From Sphingobium terrigena (lineage in GTDB: Bacteria; Pseudomonadota; Alphaproteobacteria; Sphingomonadales; Sphingomonadaceae), in NCBI RefSeq assembly GCF_003591655.1, contig NZ_QVRA01000006.1:209414-273413 (forward strand): 64,000 nucleotides of DNA. The letters run 5' to 3'. Below are positions 1-7,584 of the stretch, one piece after another (position 1 is the first letter of the stretch; each line of letters begins with the position of its first letter). A model generated the notes under the pieces. That model searched no databases and was not told the origin of the DNA. It worked only from the letters and a program-made list of their open reading frames with translations. A program made the translations under genes and the position numbers.

Positions 1-282
1 CGTCAGCGCCTCCCTCTGGTCCTTGCGCCCCATTGCCCACAGCGCGACGAAATAGGCGTGGTCGGCAAAGCCTGCCGCAAAGCCACCGTGCAGATTGCCA
101 TAGCGGTTCATGTGCAGCGGCTGCACCTCCAGCGCGACCTGCGCCCGGCCCGGCGCATCGCTGCGCGCATAGCCGCTGCCGATGACGGACAGGAAATCGT
201 CCACGTCAGGCTCGCCCCAACGCCGCCAGCCGCTCCAGTCCTCCGCCAGTGCGGCGGAGGCAATCGCCCCTGTTCCACTCAC
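1..282 (-). CDS. PaaI-family thioesterase (hotdog fold), C-terminus cut by the window edge
   Basis: Reading leftwards from a GTG at 280-282, the frame stays open for 94 codons to the window edge. The segment MNRYGNLHGGFAAGFADHAY matches the hotdog-thioesterase helix region, where HGG followed by an Asp/Glu four to six residues later is typical of the PaaI/4HBT family. These enzymes hydrolyse acyl-CoA thioesters. The start lies only 5 bp after the sdhB stop, so the gene is probably the last member of the sdh transcript. GTG is chosen because the frame enters the sdhB stop region just upstream and no ATG precedes the conserved part. The substrate cannot be told, and the missing C-terminus prevents a length comparison. 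Confidence 0.75.
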   Translation of the reverse strand, partial: MSGTGAIASAALAEDWSGWRRWGEPDVDDFLSVIGSGYARSDAPGRAQVALEVQPLHMNRYGNLHGGFAAGFADHAYFVALWAMGRKDQREALT

Positions 283-287
283 AGCAA

Positions 288-1076
288 TCAGAGCTGCCGC
301 TCGACCATCATCTTCTTGGTTTCGGCAATCGCCTTGGCCGGGGACAGACCCTTGGGGCAAACATTCGCGCAGTTCATGATGGTGTGGCAGCGATAGAGGC
401 GGAAGGGATCTTCCAGCTCGTCGAGGCGATCGCCGGTATATTCGTCTCGGCTGTCCGCCAGCCAGCGATAGGCCTGCAACAGGATCGCCGGGCCAAGGAA
501 CTTGTCCGAGTTCCACCAATAGGACGGGCAGCTGGTCGAACAGCAGGCGCACAGAATGCACTCATAGAGGCCGTCCAGCTTCTCGCGGTCGGCGGGCGAC
601 TGGAGCCGCTCCTTGCCCGACGGCGGCGGCGACACGGTCTTAAGCCAGGGCTGGATCGAATTATACTGCGCGTAGAAATGGGTGAAGTCAGGGACCAGAT
701 CCTTGATCACGTCCATATGCGGCAGCGGGGTGATCCGCACATCCTTGCCCGAACATTCCTCGATCGCGGTGGTGCAGGCCAGACCATTCTTGCCGTTCAT
801 GTTCATCGAACAGCTACCGCAAATGCCTTCACGGCACGAGCGGCGGAAGGTCAGCGTCGGATCATATTCATTCTTGATCTTGATCAGCGCGTCCAGAACC
901 ATCGGGCCGCAATTGTCGAGATCAATCTCATAGGTGTCGTAACGCGGATTCTGCCCGGAGTCGGGATCATAGCGATAGACCTTGAAGCTGCGCACTTTCG
1001 TCGCACCTGCGGGCGCAGGGTGGGTTACCCCCTTACCGCTGATCTTGCTGTTCTTGGGCAACGCAAATTCGGCCAT
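288..1076 (-). CDS. sdhB: Succinate dehydrogenase iron-sulfur subunit
   Basis: Iron-sulfur subunit of respiratory complex II. It carries electrons from the SdhA flavin to ubiquinone at the cytoplasmic membrane. From the chosen start [10 protein letters not shown] the protein is 262 residues, normal for the family; an upstream ATG at 1127 would add an atypical 17-residue leader. The 2Fe-2S ligands are Cys81, Cys86, Cys89 and Cys101 in the [11 protein letters not shown] region. The C-terminal half has [13 protein letters not shown] and [14 protein letters not shown], which bind the 4Fe-4S and 3Fe-4S clusters. AGAGG lies about 11 nt upstream of the ATG. sdhA, C and D are expected upstream on this strand but are not seen before 1236, so sdhB is detached from them or the order differs here. 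Confidence 0.98.
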   Translation of the reverse strand: MAEFALPKNSKISGKGVTHPAPAGATKVRSFKVYRYDPDSGQNPRYDTYEIDLDNCGPMVLDALIKIKNEYDPTLTFRRSCREGICGSCSMNMNGKNGLACTTAIEECSGKDVRITPLPHMDVIKDLVPDFTHFYAQYNSIQPWLKTVSPPPSGKERLQSPADREKLDGLYECILCACCSTSCPSYWWNSDKFLGPAILLQAYRWLADSRDEYTGDRLDELEDPFRLYRCHTIMNCANVCPKGLSPAKAIAETKKMMVERQL

Positions 1077-1235
1077 CGCTCGTCGAGCCTCTTTCAGAGT
1101 GTCGTTCGGTCGCGGCCCGCATAACAAAAAATAAGCAAAGGTCCAGCACCTACAAAAGGGAAAGACGCCACCGCCCTTGCATCTGCCCCGACATCGCCGC
1201 TAGGCGACTGGTCCTGTGGGAGCGTTTGTGACCTG

Positions 1236-2303
1236 ATGGATATAGCCTTTCTCGCCATTGCCGAAGCGCAACAGCTCTACCACTGGCTGCCCGCCGCGCT
1301 GGAGCTGGCACGCCGCCCCGGCGTGGGGGTCAGCATCCTCTCTCCCTCCGACCAGATATTGGCGTTGGTCGCCAGCTATGACCCGGAAAAACGGCTGATC
1401 CCGGTGCGTTTGCGCCGTCCGCCCGGCCGCGCCGACTCGCTGTTCCGTCAGCCCTCGCGGCTCGCTACGCTGCTGCTCAACTATCCCACCATCGCCCGTT
1501 TCCCTGTGCTGGTGACGACCGAGATTTCCACCGCCTGGGCGCGCCGCGTCCCCGGTTTTTCAACCCGCCTCATCCTCATCAAACATGGCGCGGGCGACCG
1601 CGAAGGCGGCTATAAGAAACGCCATGCCGATTTCGACCTGACGCTTGTCGCAGGCGAAAAGGACCGCCGCCGCCTGATCGAGCGCGGCCTTTGCACCCCC
1701 GATACAGTCGCCGTCGGCGGCTATCCCAAATTCGAGCTGAAAGCGCCCCGCCAGCGATTCTTCGATAATGACCGCCCGGTGCTGCTCTATAATCCCCATT
1801 TCGACCCAAAGCTCTCGTCATGGGTCACTCATGGCCCGGCGGTGATGGCGGCACTGGAGGCGCTGACCGGCTGGAACGTCATCATCGCCCCCCACACCAA
1901 GCTGGCGCGCGCCGTCGCTCCCATTGTCAGCGCCGCGCCGCATATCCGCGTCGACATGGGCAGCCGCCACTCGATCGACATGAGCTATACGATGAGCGCC
2001 GACGTCTATCTCGGCGACGTGTCCAGCCAGGTCTATGAGTTCCTGATCCAGCCGCGCCCCTGCATCTTCCTCAATCTCGACCGGCGCGATGCCAGCAGCG
2101 AAGCCTTCGCCCACTGGAAACTCGGCCAGCTGATCGATAGCACCGACGCCCTGCCCGCCACCCTCGCCCGCGCCGCAGACTTGCAACCGGGCTTCGTTGC
2201 TGCTCAGGAAGCGGCCATGCGCGATTCCATCGACCTTTCCCCCATCCCCGCGTCCCAGCGGCAGGCCGACCTCATCCTGAACTTCGCGAAGGCGCATATA
2301 TGA
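1236..2303 (+). CDS. CDP-glycerol glycerophosphotransferase-like protein
   Basis: A 355-residue GT-B-like protein with hallmarks of the CDP-glycerol:glycerophosphotransferase family (teichoic-acid TagB/TagF type). These are an early KHGAGD motif (about residues 128-133), YNPHFDP in the middle (about 190-196) and DVYLGDVSSQVYEFL near 270-285, corresponding to the family's GD-SS-YEF nucleotide-binding signature. Such enzymes move phosphopolyol units from a CDP-activated donor to a lipid or glycan acceptor. There is no transmembrane segment. The stop overlaps the next gene's ATG by 4 nt, so it is co-translated with a CDP-alcohol phosphotransferase, which supports a CDP-activated substrate. Which polyol is used, glycerol or another, is not visible. 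Confidence 0.75.
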   Translation: MDIAFLAIAEAQQLYHWLPAALELARRPGVGVSILSPSDQILALVASYDPEKRLIPVRLRRPPGRADSLFRQPSRLATLLLNYPTIARFPVLVTTEISTAWARRVPGFSTRLILIKHGAGDREGGYKKRHADFDLTLVAGEKDRRRLIERGLCTPDTVAVGGYPKFELKAPRQRFFDNDRPVLLYNPHFDPKLSSWVTHGPAVMAALEALTGWNVIIAPHTKLARAVAPIVSAAPHIRVDMGSRHSIDMSYTMSADVYLGDVSSQVYEFLIQPRPCIFLNLDRRDASSEAFAHWKLGQLIDSTDALPATLARAADLQPGFVAAQEAAMRDSIDLSPIPASQRQADLILNFAKAHI

Positions 2304-3397
2304 GCCAGACCCTTACAACCACCCTTGGTCCCGTCCGCCTGATTGGTGAGAATGTAACGCCGATCTGGGGCATGACCAATGCCGAACGCAGCCGCCGCAT
2401 GGCGGAAAGTGCCGCGAAGAATGGCAGCACGCTGGCGGCGGGCCACGAACTGCTGTTCAACCTCACCTACGCCTTCGATCCGCTGCTGCTGCGCCTCGCG
2501 ATCGAGACGCCGGGCACCCTGTTCGTCTGGGGCGATACGCCGATCGTGGGCCAGGTGCCGTTGGGCAGCGATCCGCTGACCGCACCCCATATCATCGACC
2601 TGTCGGACGGCCGCACCCTCTACAACCGCCAGCTGCGCAAGCTGGAACAGCCGATGGTGCGCGAATTGACCCCCACGACCCGGCGGGCGATCGAGCGGCA
2701 AAGCTATTTCGGCGCCTATAAGGGCGTGACCGATGTCCTGACCAAATATCTCTGGCCCGAACTGGCGCTGGTCCTGACCCGCATCGCCGCGCAGCTGCGC
2801 ATGACCCCGAACATGGTGTCGGTGATCGGTGTCACCCTCTGCCTTCTCGCAACCTGGCTGTTCGCGCAGGGCATGTATTGGACCGGCTTCCTCTCCGGCT
2901 TCATCTTCATGGTGCTGGATACGGTGGACGGCAAACTCGCCCGCTGCACCATCACCTCGTCCAAATGGGGCAATGTGATCGACCATGGCGTCGATCTGGT
3001 CCACCCGCCCTTCTGGTGGTATTTCTGGGGGACGGGGCTGGTCTATTGGGGGCTGGCATTGTCGACCCAGACCTTCGCGCTGGTCATGGCGGCGGTGATC
3101 GCGGGCTATGTGCTGCAACGACTGATCGAGGGGATGTTCCTAAAGGATTTCGGCATGGACATCCATGTCTGGCAGCGCTTCGACAGCCAGTTCCGCCTGA
3201 TCACCGCGCGGCGCAATCCCAATATGGTCATCCTGTTCGTGTCGCTGCTCTTCGCCCGCCCCGACATCGGCCTGATCGCGCTCGCCTGGTGGACGATGAT
3301 CTCGCTGGTCGTCCACGCCGTGCGGCTGGCGCAGGCCTATGCCGTCAAGCGGTCGGGCCAGCCGATCGTCAGCTGGATGGAGCAGGCCCGGCCATGA
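2300..3397 (+). CDS. CDP-alcohol phosphatidyltransferase family protein with extra N-terminal domain
   Basis: Membrane enzyme of the CDP-alcohol phosphotransferase family. The full motif D-x2-D-G-x2-A-R-x8-G-x3-D-x3-D is present at residues 207-232 (Asp207, Asp210, Gly211, Ala214, Arg215, Gly224, Asp228, Asp232). Several hydrophobic helices surround it (about 173-205 and 236-350). The first 120 residues are not part of the catalytic fold. They resemble a shortened remnant of the cytidylyltransferase half seen in bifunctional inositol-phosphate cytidylyltransferase/phosphotransferase proteins, but lack its GxGxR loop (my inference). ATGA overlaps join it to genes on both sides. It should couple a CDP-activated group to an alcohol acceptor; the product is unknown. 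Confidence 0.85.
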   Translation: MSQTLTTTLGPVRLIGENVTPIWGMTNAERSRRMAESAAKNGSTLAAGHELLFNLTYAFDPLLLRLAIETPGTLFVWGDTPIVGQVPLGSDPLTAPHIIDLSDGRTLYNRQLRKLEQPMVRELTPTTRRAIERQSYFGAYKGVTDVLTKYLWPELALVLTRIAAQLRMTPNMVSVIGVTLCLLATWLFAQGMYWTGFLSGFIFMVLDTVDGKLARCTITSSKWGNVIDHGVDLVHPPFWWYFWGTGLVYWGLALSTQTFALVMAAVIAGYVLQRLIEGMFLKDFGMDIHVWQRFDSQFRLITARRNPNMVILFVSLLFARPDIGLIALAWWTMISLVVHAVRLAQAYAVKRSGQPIVSWMEQARP

Positions 3398-3831
3398 ACC
3401 CCACGATCGAGAAATTCGGCTGGCCCGCCACGCTGATCGCGGAGTTCACCCACTGGGTCGTGCTGCTCCGCCCGGCCCAGCCGACGCTGGGGTCGCTGAT
3501 CCTGGCGGCGAAAAGCGACGCGACGGCGTTCGGTGATCTGCCCGCGCAAGCCCATGCCGAACTCAAGACCGTCACCGCGACGATCGAAGCCGCGCTGACC
3601 AGGGCAGTCGACTATGCGAAGATCAACTATCTGATGCTGATGATGGTCGACCCCCATGTCCATTTCCACGTCATCCCCCGCTATGAGGGGACACGCAGCG
3701 CGGCGGGTGTGAGTGTGGCGGATTCAGGCTGGCCGGGCCAACCGGACCTTGGTGCCGCGGTCAAGCTGGACAGTGAGCTGGACAATGTGAAAGCGTGGCT
3801 GAAGGGGTGTTTCGATAGCGAAATGATATAG
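3394..3831 (+). CDS. HIT family protein
   Basis: A 145-residue histidine-triad protein. The signature HVHFHV at residues 88-93 (His88, His90, His92), within DPHVHFHVIPR, supplies the nucleotidylated histidine and its partners. HIT proteins hydrolyse or transfer nucleoside monophosphates. Beside CDP-alcohol enzymes it could salvage CMP-linked by-products, but this is inference from position. The ATG overlaps the preceding stop (ATGA), so it is the third gene of a translationally coupled operon. It ends 29 bp before the convergent nucleotidyltransferase gene. Confidence 0.88.
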   Translation: MNPTIEKFGWPATLIAEFTHWVVLLRPAQPTLGSLILAAKSDATAFGDLPAQAHAELKTVTATIEAALTRAVDYAKINYLMLMMVDPHVHFHVIPRYEGTRSAAGVSVADSGWPGQPDLGAAVKLDSELDNVKAWLKGCFDSEMI

Positions 3832-3859
3832 CCGCGCGTTTGTTTAACCCTCGCTTCGC

Positions 3860-4630
3860 CTACTGCCCGTAGCGCCCTTCGGCGACCCACTTCGCCGTCA
3901 GCGCCGTCGCCGCCTCGACATCCTGATGGAAATCGACCTCCTGCCATTCCAGCCCCTCAATGGAGGCGGTGCCGACGCGGTTGCCCTTGGCGATGATGTC
4001 GATGGCGCGCAGATACCAGCGTTCGACGCCTTCGGGGGTGCGCATCATCTGGTCGATCTGGTTGCGGAAGATCGCCGGGCCTTCGCCGGTGAAAGCCAGC
4101 ATCCCGATCGATTCGGCATTGGTGTCGGGCGGCAGCAGCCGCTTGCCGATATGGTGCAGGCGGCCGCTGTCATCGCGGTTCACCTTCATATCATCATCGT
4201 CATAGTCGCCGTCCGCCTTCACATCGACGGTCACGGTGATGGCGTCCCTGGCTCCCGCAATGAGTTTCGCGACGATCTCGTCCGACACGATGGTATCGCC
4301 GTTCAGGATGATGAAGTCCCGGTCCATCTCCTCCCGCACGATCCAGCAGGTGCCAAGGTTATCGGCCACCTGAAAGAAGGGATTGAACACGCAGCGGATG
4401 CGCGCGCCGGTCTCGCGATACAATTGCAGCGCATGATCCTCGACCCGTTCGGTGCGGAAACCCGTTACCACCACGATATCGGTCACGCCATTGGCGACCA
4501 GCGCGGCGATCTGCCAGCTGATCAGGGTGCGGCCGTTGAAGTCGATCATGCATTTGGGCACGTCGCGGGTCAGCGGCAACAGGCGCGATCCTTGCCCCGC
4601 GGACAGGATGATGGCTTTGGTGATGGTCAT
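3860..4630 (-). CDS. LicC-like NTP (cytidylyl)transferase
   Basis: A 256-residue nucleotidyltransferase with the GT-A fold. AIILSAGQGSRLLPLT at the N-terminus is the L-x-AG-x-G-x-R-x3-LT nucleotide loop, with Pro-Lys-Cys (DVPKCM) just after it, and ILNGDTI around residue 125 carries the metal-binding Asp. The overall look is that of LicC or inositol-1-phosphate cytidylyltransferases (phospho-alcohol + CTP to CDP-alcohol) rather than of long hexose-1-phosphate thymidylyltransferases. The ATG at 4630 is preferred over 4678 because the fold begins directly with MTITKAIIL. It faces the glycerophosphotransferase operon convergently and is the natural source of its CDP-activated substrate. The true nucleotide and alcohol are not readable. 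Confidence 0.8.
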   Translation of the reverse strand: MTITKAIILSAGQGSRLLPLTRDVPKCMIDFNGRTLISWQIAALVANGVTDIVVVTGFRTERVEDHALQLYRETGARIRCVFNPFFQVADNLGTCWIVREEMDRDFIILNGDTIVSDEIVAKLIAGARDAITVTVDVKADGDYDDDDMKVNRDDSGRLHHIGKRLLPPDTNAESIGMLAFTGEGPAIFRNQIDQMMRTPEGVERWYLRAIDIIAKGNRVGTASIEGLEWQEVDFHQDVEAATALTAKWVAEGRYGQ

Positions 4631-4721
4631 GGCGCGGGTCTTTAGAGGGGAAATTGGCCGAAAAAAAGGCGGCTTCAAACTGACGTTCGCAACGCCTAGA
4701 GCGGATCGACTTCAACTTTAT

Positions 4722-4787
4722 CCGTTCATTTCGAGCGAAGTCGAGAAACCGCGCGCAACGTTTCTCGACTTCGCTCGAAACGAACGG
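4722..4787. repeat. REP-like palindrome, TTCGAGCGAAGTCGAG type
   Basis: Two 28-bp arms, 4722-4749 and 4760-4787, are reverse complements with a single mismatch, separated by a 10-nt loop. The core is TTTCGAGCGAAGTCGAGAAA. It sits between the divergent starts of the nucleotidyltransferase and flippase genes, in their promoter region. Sphingomonad genomes carry many such palindromes. Confidence 0.85.
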
Positions 4788-4819
4788 GAATTACAATGCG
4801 GCGAGGGCTGGAAAGCAGA

Positions 4820-6133
4820 ATGATGGCGAAACCCAAGCCCGGCGCAGCACAGGACGGCTTTTCCCGCATCTTGGCCAATACCGGCTGGCTGCTGGGGGGC
4901 AAGGGCGTGGGCGCGGTGTTGAGCCTTGCCTATCTCGCCATCGTTACCCGGACGCTGGGCGTTGCCGATTTCGGGCGGTTCGCGCTGGTGCTGAGCGCCG
5001 CGACGGTCATCAAGACCATCACCAGTTTCGACAGCTGGCAGATCGTCGTGCGTTATGGCCAGACCCATCTGGCCACCGGCAACGCCGACGCGCTGAACCG
5101 GGTTTTGCGCTTCTGTATCCTCATTGATCTTGCCTCCGCCGTGGTGGGCGGGGCGATTGCCGCCTTCATCATCCTGGCCTTTGGCGGGCTGCTCGAACTG
5201 CCGCCGGGCATGGGGTGGCAGGCCTGGATCTTCTGCATGGTGATGATGATCACCATCCGGTCCAGCCCCACCGGCATATTGCGCCTGTTCGACCGGTTCG
5301 ATTCCGCCGCGCTCGCCGAAACCATGATTCCCGTGGGCCGGATGATCGGCGCGGTCGCGGCGCTATGGCTGATGCCGACGATCACCGGCTTCCTGATCGC
5401 CTGGGGCGCGGCCGAACTGCTCTGCGCCATCGCCTATTGGTGGCTGGCACTGCGCGAAGGGCGCGGGCGGATCGGCCAGTGGCGCGCGGGCCGGGCGATG
5501 TACGCACGGGCGGAAAATCCCGGCATCATCGGCTTCCTGACCGCCACCAACCTCCAGACCAGCCTGTCGTCCATGGGGCAGCAGGTCGCGGTGCTGGTGG
5601 TGGGCCTGTTCGTGGGGCCAGTCGGCGCGGGCCTCTATCGCCTCGCCAACCAGCTCGCCAATTCGCTGACCAAGATTTCGGGGCTATTGTCGCGCAGCAT
5701 CTTCGTCGAACTGTCGCGCAGCGGCAGTCAGGGCGGCGAAGCGCTGGGCGCGCTGTTCCGCCGCACCAACCGGCTGGCGCTGGTCGCGGGCGCGGTCATC
5801 ATCGCGCTGATCCTGATCATCGGCCATCCGCTGCTGGGGCTGATCGCCGGGCGCGACTTCCTGCCCGCCTATCCGCTGCTGCTGCTGCTGGGCATTGCCG
5901 CCTGCATCGACCTGATCGGGGTCAGCTATCGCCCGCTGCTGATGGCGACCGACCGGGCGGGCCTGTCACTGCGCATCACCTTCATCTCGACCGCGCTGCT
6001 GCTGGGGATGCAGGCCGCGCTGCTGCCGCTCTACGGCACGATCGGTGCAGCCAGCGCCAATATCGTCGCGGCCATTGCCGGCTTCGTGATGATGGGCCTG
6101 GCCAGCCGCAACGCGGTGCGCGCGGAGGGTTAG
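4820..6133 (+). CDS. Oligosaccharide flippase family protein (Wzx/MATE-like)
   Basis: A polytopic membrane protein of about 437 residues with 12 or more hydrophobic segments, e.g. GAVLSLAYLAIVTRTLG near the N-terminus and VIIALILIIGHPLLGLIAG in the C-terminal half. The opening pattern of a glycine-rich first helix followed by RTLGVADFGRFAL is characteristic of the polysaccharide transporter/MVF superfamily, which flips lipid-linked sugars or phosphopolyols across the inner membrane. Possible starts are 4796, 4820 and 4823; 4796 lies directly after the REP palindrome, so 4820 is preferred. The gene is divergent from the nucleotidyltransferase and completes a synthesis-plus-export set with the genes to its left. 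Confidence 0.85.
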   Translation: MMAKPKPGAAQDGFSRILANTGWLLGGKGVGAVLSLAYLAIVTRTLGVADFGRFALVLSAATVIKTITSFDSWQIVVRYGQTHLATGNADALNRVLRFCILIDLASAVVGGAIAAFIILAFGGLLELPPGMGWQAWIFCMVMMITIRSSPTGILRLFDRFDSAALAETMIPVGRMIGAVAALWLMPTITGFLIAWGAAELLCAIAYWWLALREGRGRIGQWRAGRAMYARAENPGIIGFLTATNLQTSLSSMGQQVAVLVVGLFVGPVGAGLYRLANQLANSLTKISGLLSRSIFVELSRSGSQGGEALGALFRRTNRLALVAGAVIIALILIIGHPLLGLIAGRDFLPAYPLLLLLGIAACIDLIGVSYRPLLMATDRAGLSLRITFISTALLLGMQAALLPLYGTIGAASANIVAAIAGFVMMGLASRNAVRAEG

Positions 6134-6165
6134 AGGAGATGGCAAGATTTTAGGGTACACCACAC

Positions 6166-6305
6166 CCGTTCGTCCTGAGTAGCCATTGAGCAAAGTCGGA
6201 GTCGCAGACGACCGTAGGTCAAATGGCGTATCGAAGGATCAAACGCTGTGCATGATGCTTCGATACGAGCCTTCGACAGGCTCAGTCTCTACTCAGCACG
6301 AACGG
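6166..6305. repeat. Composite palindromic repeat (REP pair) after the flippase gene
   Basis: The outer arms 6166-6182 and 6289-6305 (CCGTTCGTCCTGAGTAG and its near-complement) match with one mismatch. Inside, GTATCGAAG (6228-6236) pairs perfectly with CTTCGATAC (6258-6266). CCTTCGACAGGCTCAG near 6270-6285 is the same arm sequence found in the repeat at 33.7 kb. The region between the flippase stop and the rpsI terminator holds no gene. Confidence 0.75.
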
Positions 6306-6348
6306 ATATGGACACAGTCATCATGTTGTAAACTCAGCGCGCCCAACG

Positions 6349-6376
6349 AAAAAGGGGCCGGAAAACCGGCCCCTTC
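6349..6376 (-). terminator. Intrinsic terminator of rplM-rpsI
   Basis: GGGGCCGG (6354-6361) pairs with CCGGCCCC (6366-6373) around a four-base loop. On the minus strand the stem is followed by five T residues (plus-strand A at 6349-6353). It lies 28 bp beyond the rpsI stop. Confidence 0.85.
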
Positions 6377-6403
6377 TCGATAGTCTGACAGTGCCTGAAA
6401 CGC

Positions 6404-6970
6404 TTAGCGCTTCGAGAACTGGAAGCTCTTGCGGGCCTTCGCCTTGCCGTACTTCTTACGTTCGACAACGCGGCTGTCGCGGGTCAGGAAGCCTTCGGCC
6501 TTGACCGCGCTGCGCAGCGCCGGTTCATACTTGGTCAGCGCCTGGGCGATGCCATGCTTAACCGCACCGGCCTGACCCGACAGACCGCCGCCCTTGACGG
6601 TGCAGATCACGTCATACTGGCCATTGCGATCGGTCACGCCGAACGGCTGGTTGATCACCAGACGCAGGGTGGGACGGGCGAAGTAGATTTCCTGGTCGCG
6701 GCCATTGACCGTGATCTTGCCGGTGCCGGGCTTCACCCAGACGCGGGCAACGGCATCCTTGCGGCGGCCGGTCGCATAAGCGCGGCCAAGATTGTCGATC
6801 TCCTGCTGGCGCAGCGGCATGGTCGAAACCGGCGGCGCGATCGGCGCATCGGCAACGATGTCGGCTTCAGCAACAGGCGCTTGCGCAGCGGCAGGCGCGG
6901 CAACCGGAGCCGCAGCGGCTTCGGCAGCGATCTGTGCGAGATCGGACAGGGACTGGCGGTTATCGGACAT
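6404..6970 (-). CDS. rpsI: 30S ribosomal protein S9 with Ala/Pro-rich N-terminal extension
   Basis: Small-subunit ribosomal protein. The conserved core starts near residue 63 ([21 protein letters not shown]). It includes the [14 protein letters not shown] segment and ends in the basic tail [16 protein letters not shown], whose final Lys-Arg reaches the P-site tRNA. The first 50 or so residues are an Ala/Pro/Val-rich low-complexity extension ([19 protein letters not shown]) absent from E. coli S9, which makes this protein 188 residues instead of about 130. The ATG overlaps the rplM stop by one base (TAATG), indicating translational coupling. Extensions of this style are seen in sphingomonads. 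Confidence 0.97.
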   Translation of the reverse strand: MSDNRQSLSDLAQIAAEAAAAPVAAPAAAQAPVAEADIVADAPIAPPVSTMPLRQQEIDNLGRAYATGRRKDAVARVWVKPGTGKITVNGRDQEIYFARPTLRLVINQPFGVTDRNGQYDVICTVKGGGLSGQAGAVKHGIAQALTKYEPALRSAVKAEGFLTRDSRVVERKKYGKAKARKSFQFSKR

Positions 6971-7449
6971 TATGCACCCACCTTGTTCTTGCGGTTGCGC
7001 GACGCGAAGTCGAGCACTTGCGGGTTCTGGGCTTCATGCGGATGCTCGGCGCCGCCGAACACGCGCAGGTTGCGCATCTGCTGGCGACCCAGCGGGCCAC
7101 GCGGGATCATGCGTTCGATCGCCTTTTCCAGCACGCGCTCAGGGAAACGGCCTTCCAAAATCTTGGCAGGGGTGGTTTCCTTGATGCCGCCGGCATAACC
7201 GGTGTGCTTGTAATAGACTTTGTCGGTCAGCTTCTTGCCGGTGAACTTCACCTTGCCCGCGTTGATGATGATGACATTGTCACCACAATCGACATGGGGC
7301 GTGAAGCTGGTCTTGTGCTTGCCGCGCAGGATATTCGCCACGGTCGAAGCGAGACGGCCAACAACAAGGCCTTCCGCGTCGATCAGGACCCATTTTTTTT
7401 CGACCGTCGCCGGCGAGGCCGACTTGGTGGTCTTCATCAGCGCCTTCAT
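6970..7449 (-). CDS. rplM: 50S ribosomal protein L13
   Basis: A 159-residue L13. Recognisable blocks are [44 protein letters not shown], the [23 protein letters not shown] motif and [18 protein letters not shown]13 is an early assembly protein of the large subunit. The start [12 protein letters not shown] (7449) is chosen; the frame extends to 7542 but the added 31 residues have no family counterpart. It is followed directly by rpsI, as in most bacteria. A candidate promoter lies 65-93 bp upstream. Confidence 0.98.
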   Translation of the reverse strand: MKALMKTTKSASPATVEKKWVLIDAEGLVVGRLASTVANILRGKHKTSFTPHVDCGDNVIIINAGKVKFTGKKLTDKVYYKHTGYAGGIKETTPAKILEGRFPERVLEKAIERMIPRGPLGRQQMRNLRVFGGAEHPHEAQNPQVLDFASRNRKNKVGA

Positions 7450-7513
7450 GGTGCCAATTCTCCAGAATGAAAAAGGAAACCGGACGCCGTTGCCGACGCC
7501 CGGAAGTGGGGCG

Positions 7514-7542
7514 CTAATGACCGGTGGCAGGTCACAAGTCAA
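7514..7542 (-). promoter_or_regulatory. Candidate sigma-70-type promoter of rplM-rpsI
   Basis: On the minus strand TTGACT (plus 7537-7542) and CATTAG (plus 7514-7519) are separated by 17 bp. The first hexamer is close to the -35 consensus and the second is a weak -10. It lies in the only gap upstream of rplM, after the hairpin at 7561-7584. Confidence 0.4.
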
Positions 7543-7560
7543 GAGATTCGGCGGCTTTGC

Positions 7561-7584
7561 TGACGGGTAAAATAATACCCGTCA
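7561..7584 (-). other. Hairpin directly after the secreted-protein gene
   Basis: GACGGGT and ACCCGTC form a seven-base stem with an AT-rich eight-base loop immediately after the stop at 7585. No T-run follows on the minus strand, so it may be a weak or factor-dependent terminator, or an mRNA 3' end stabiliser. Confidence 0.45.
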
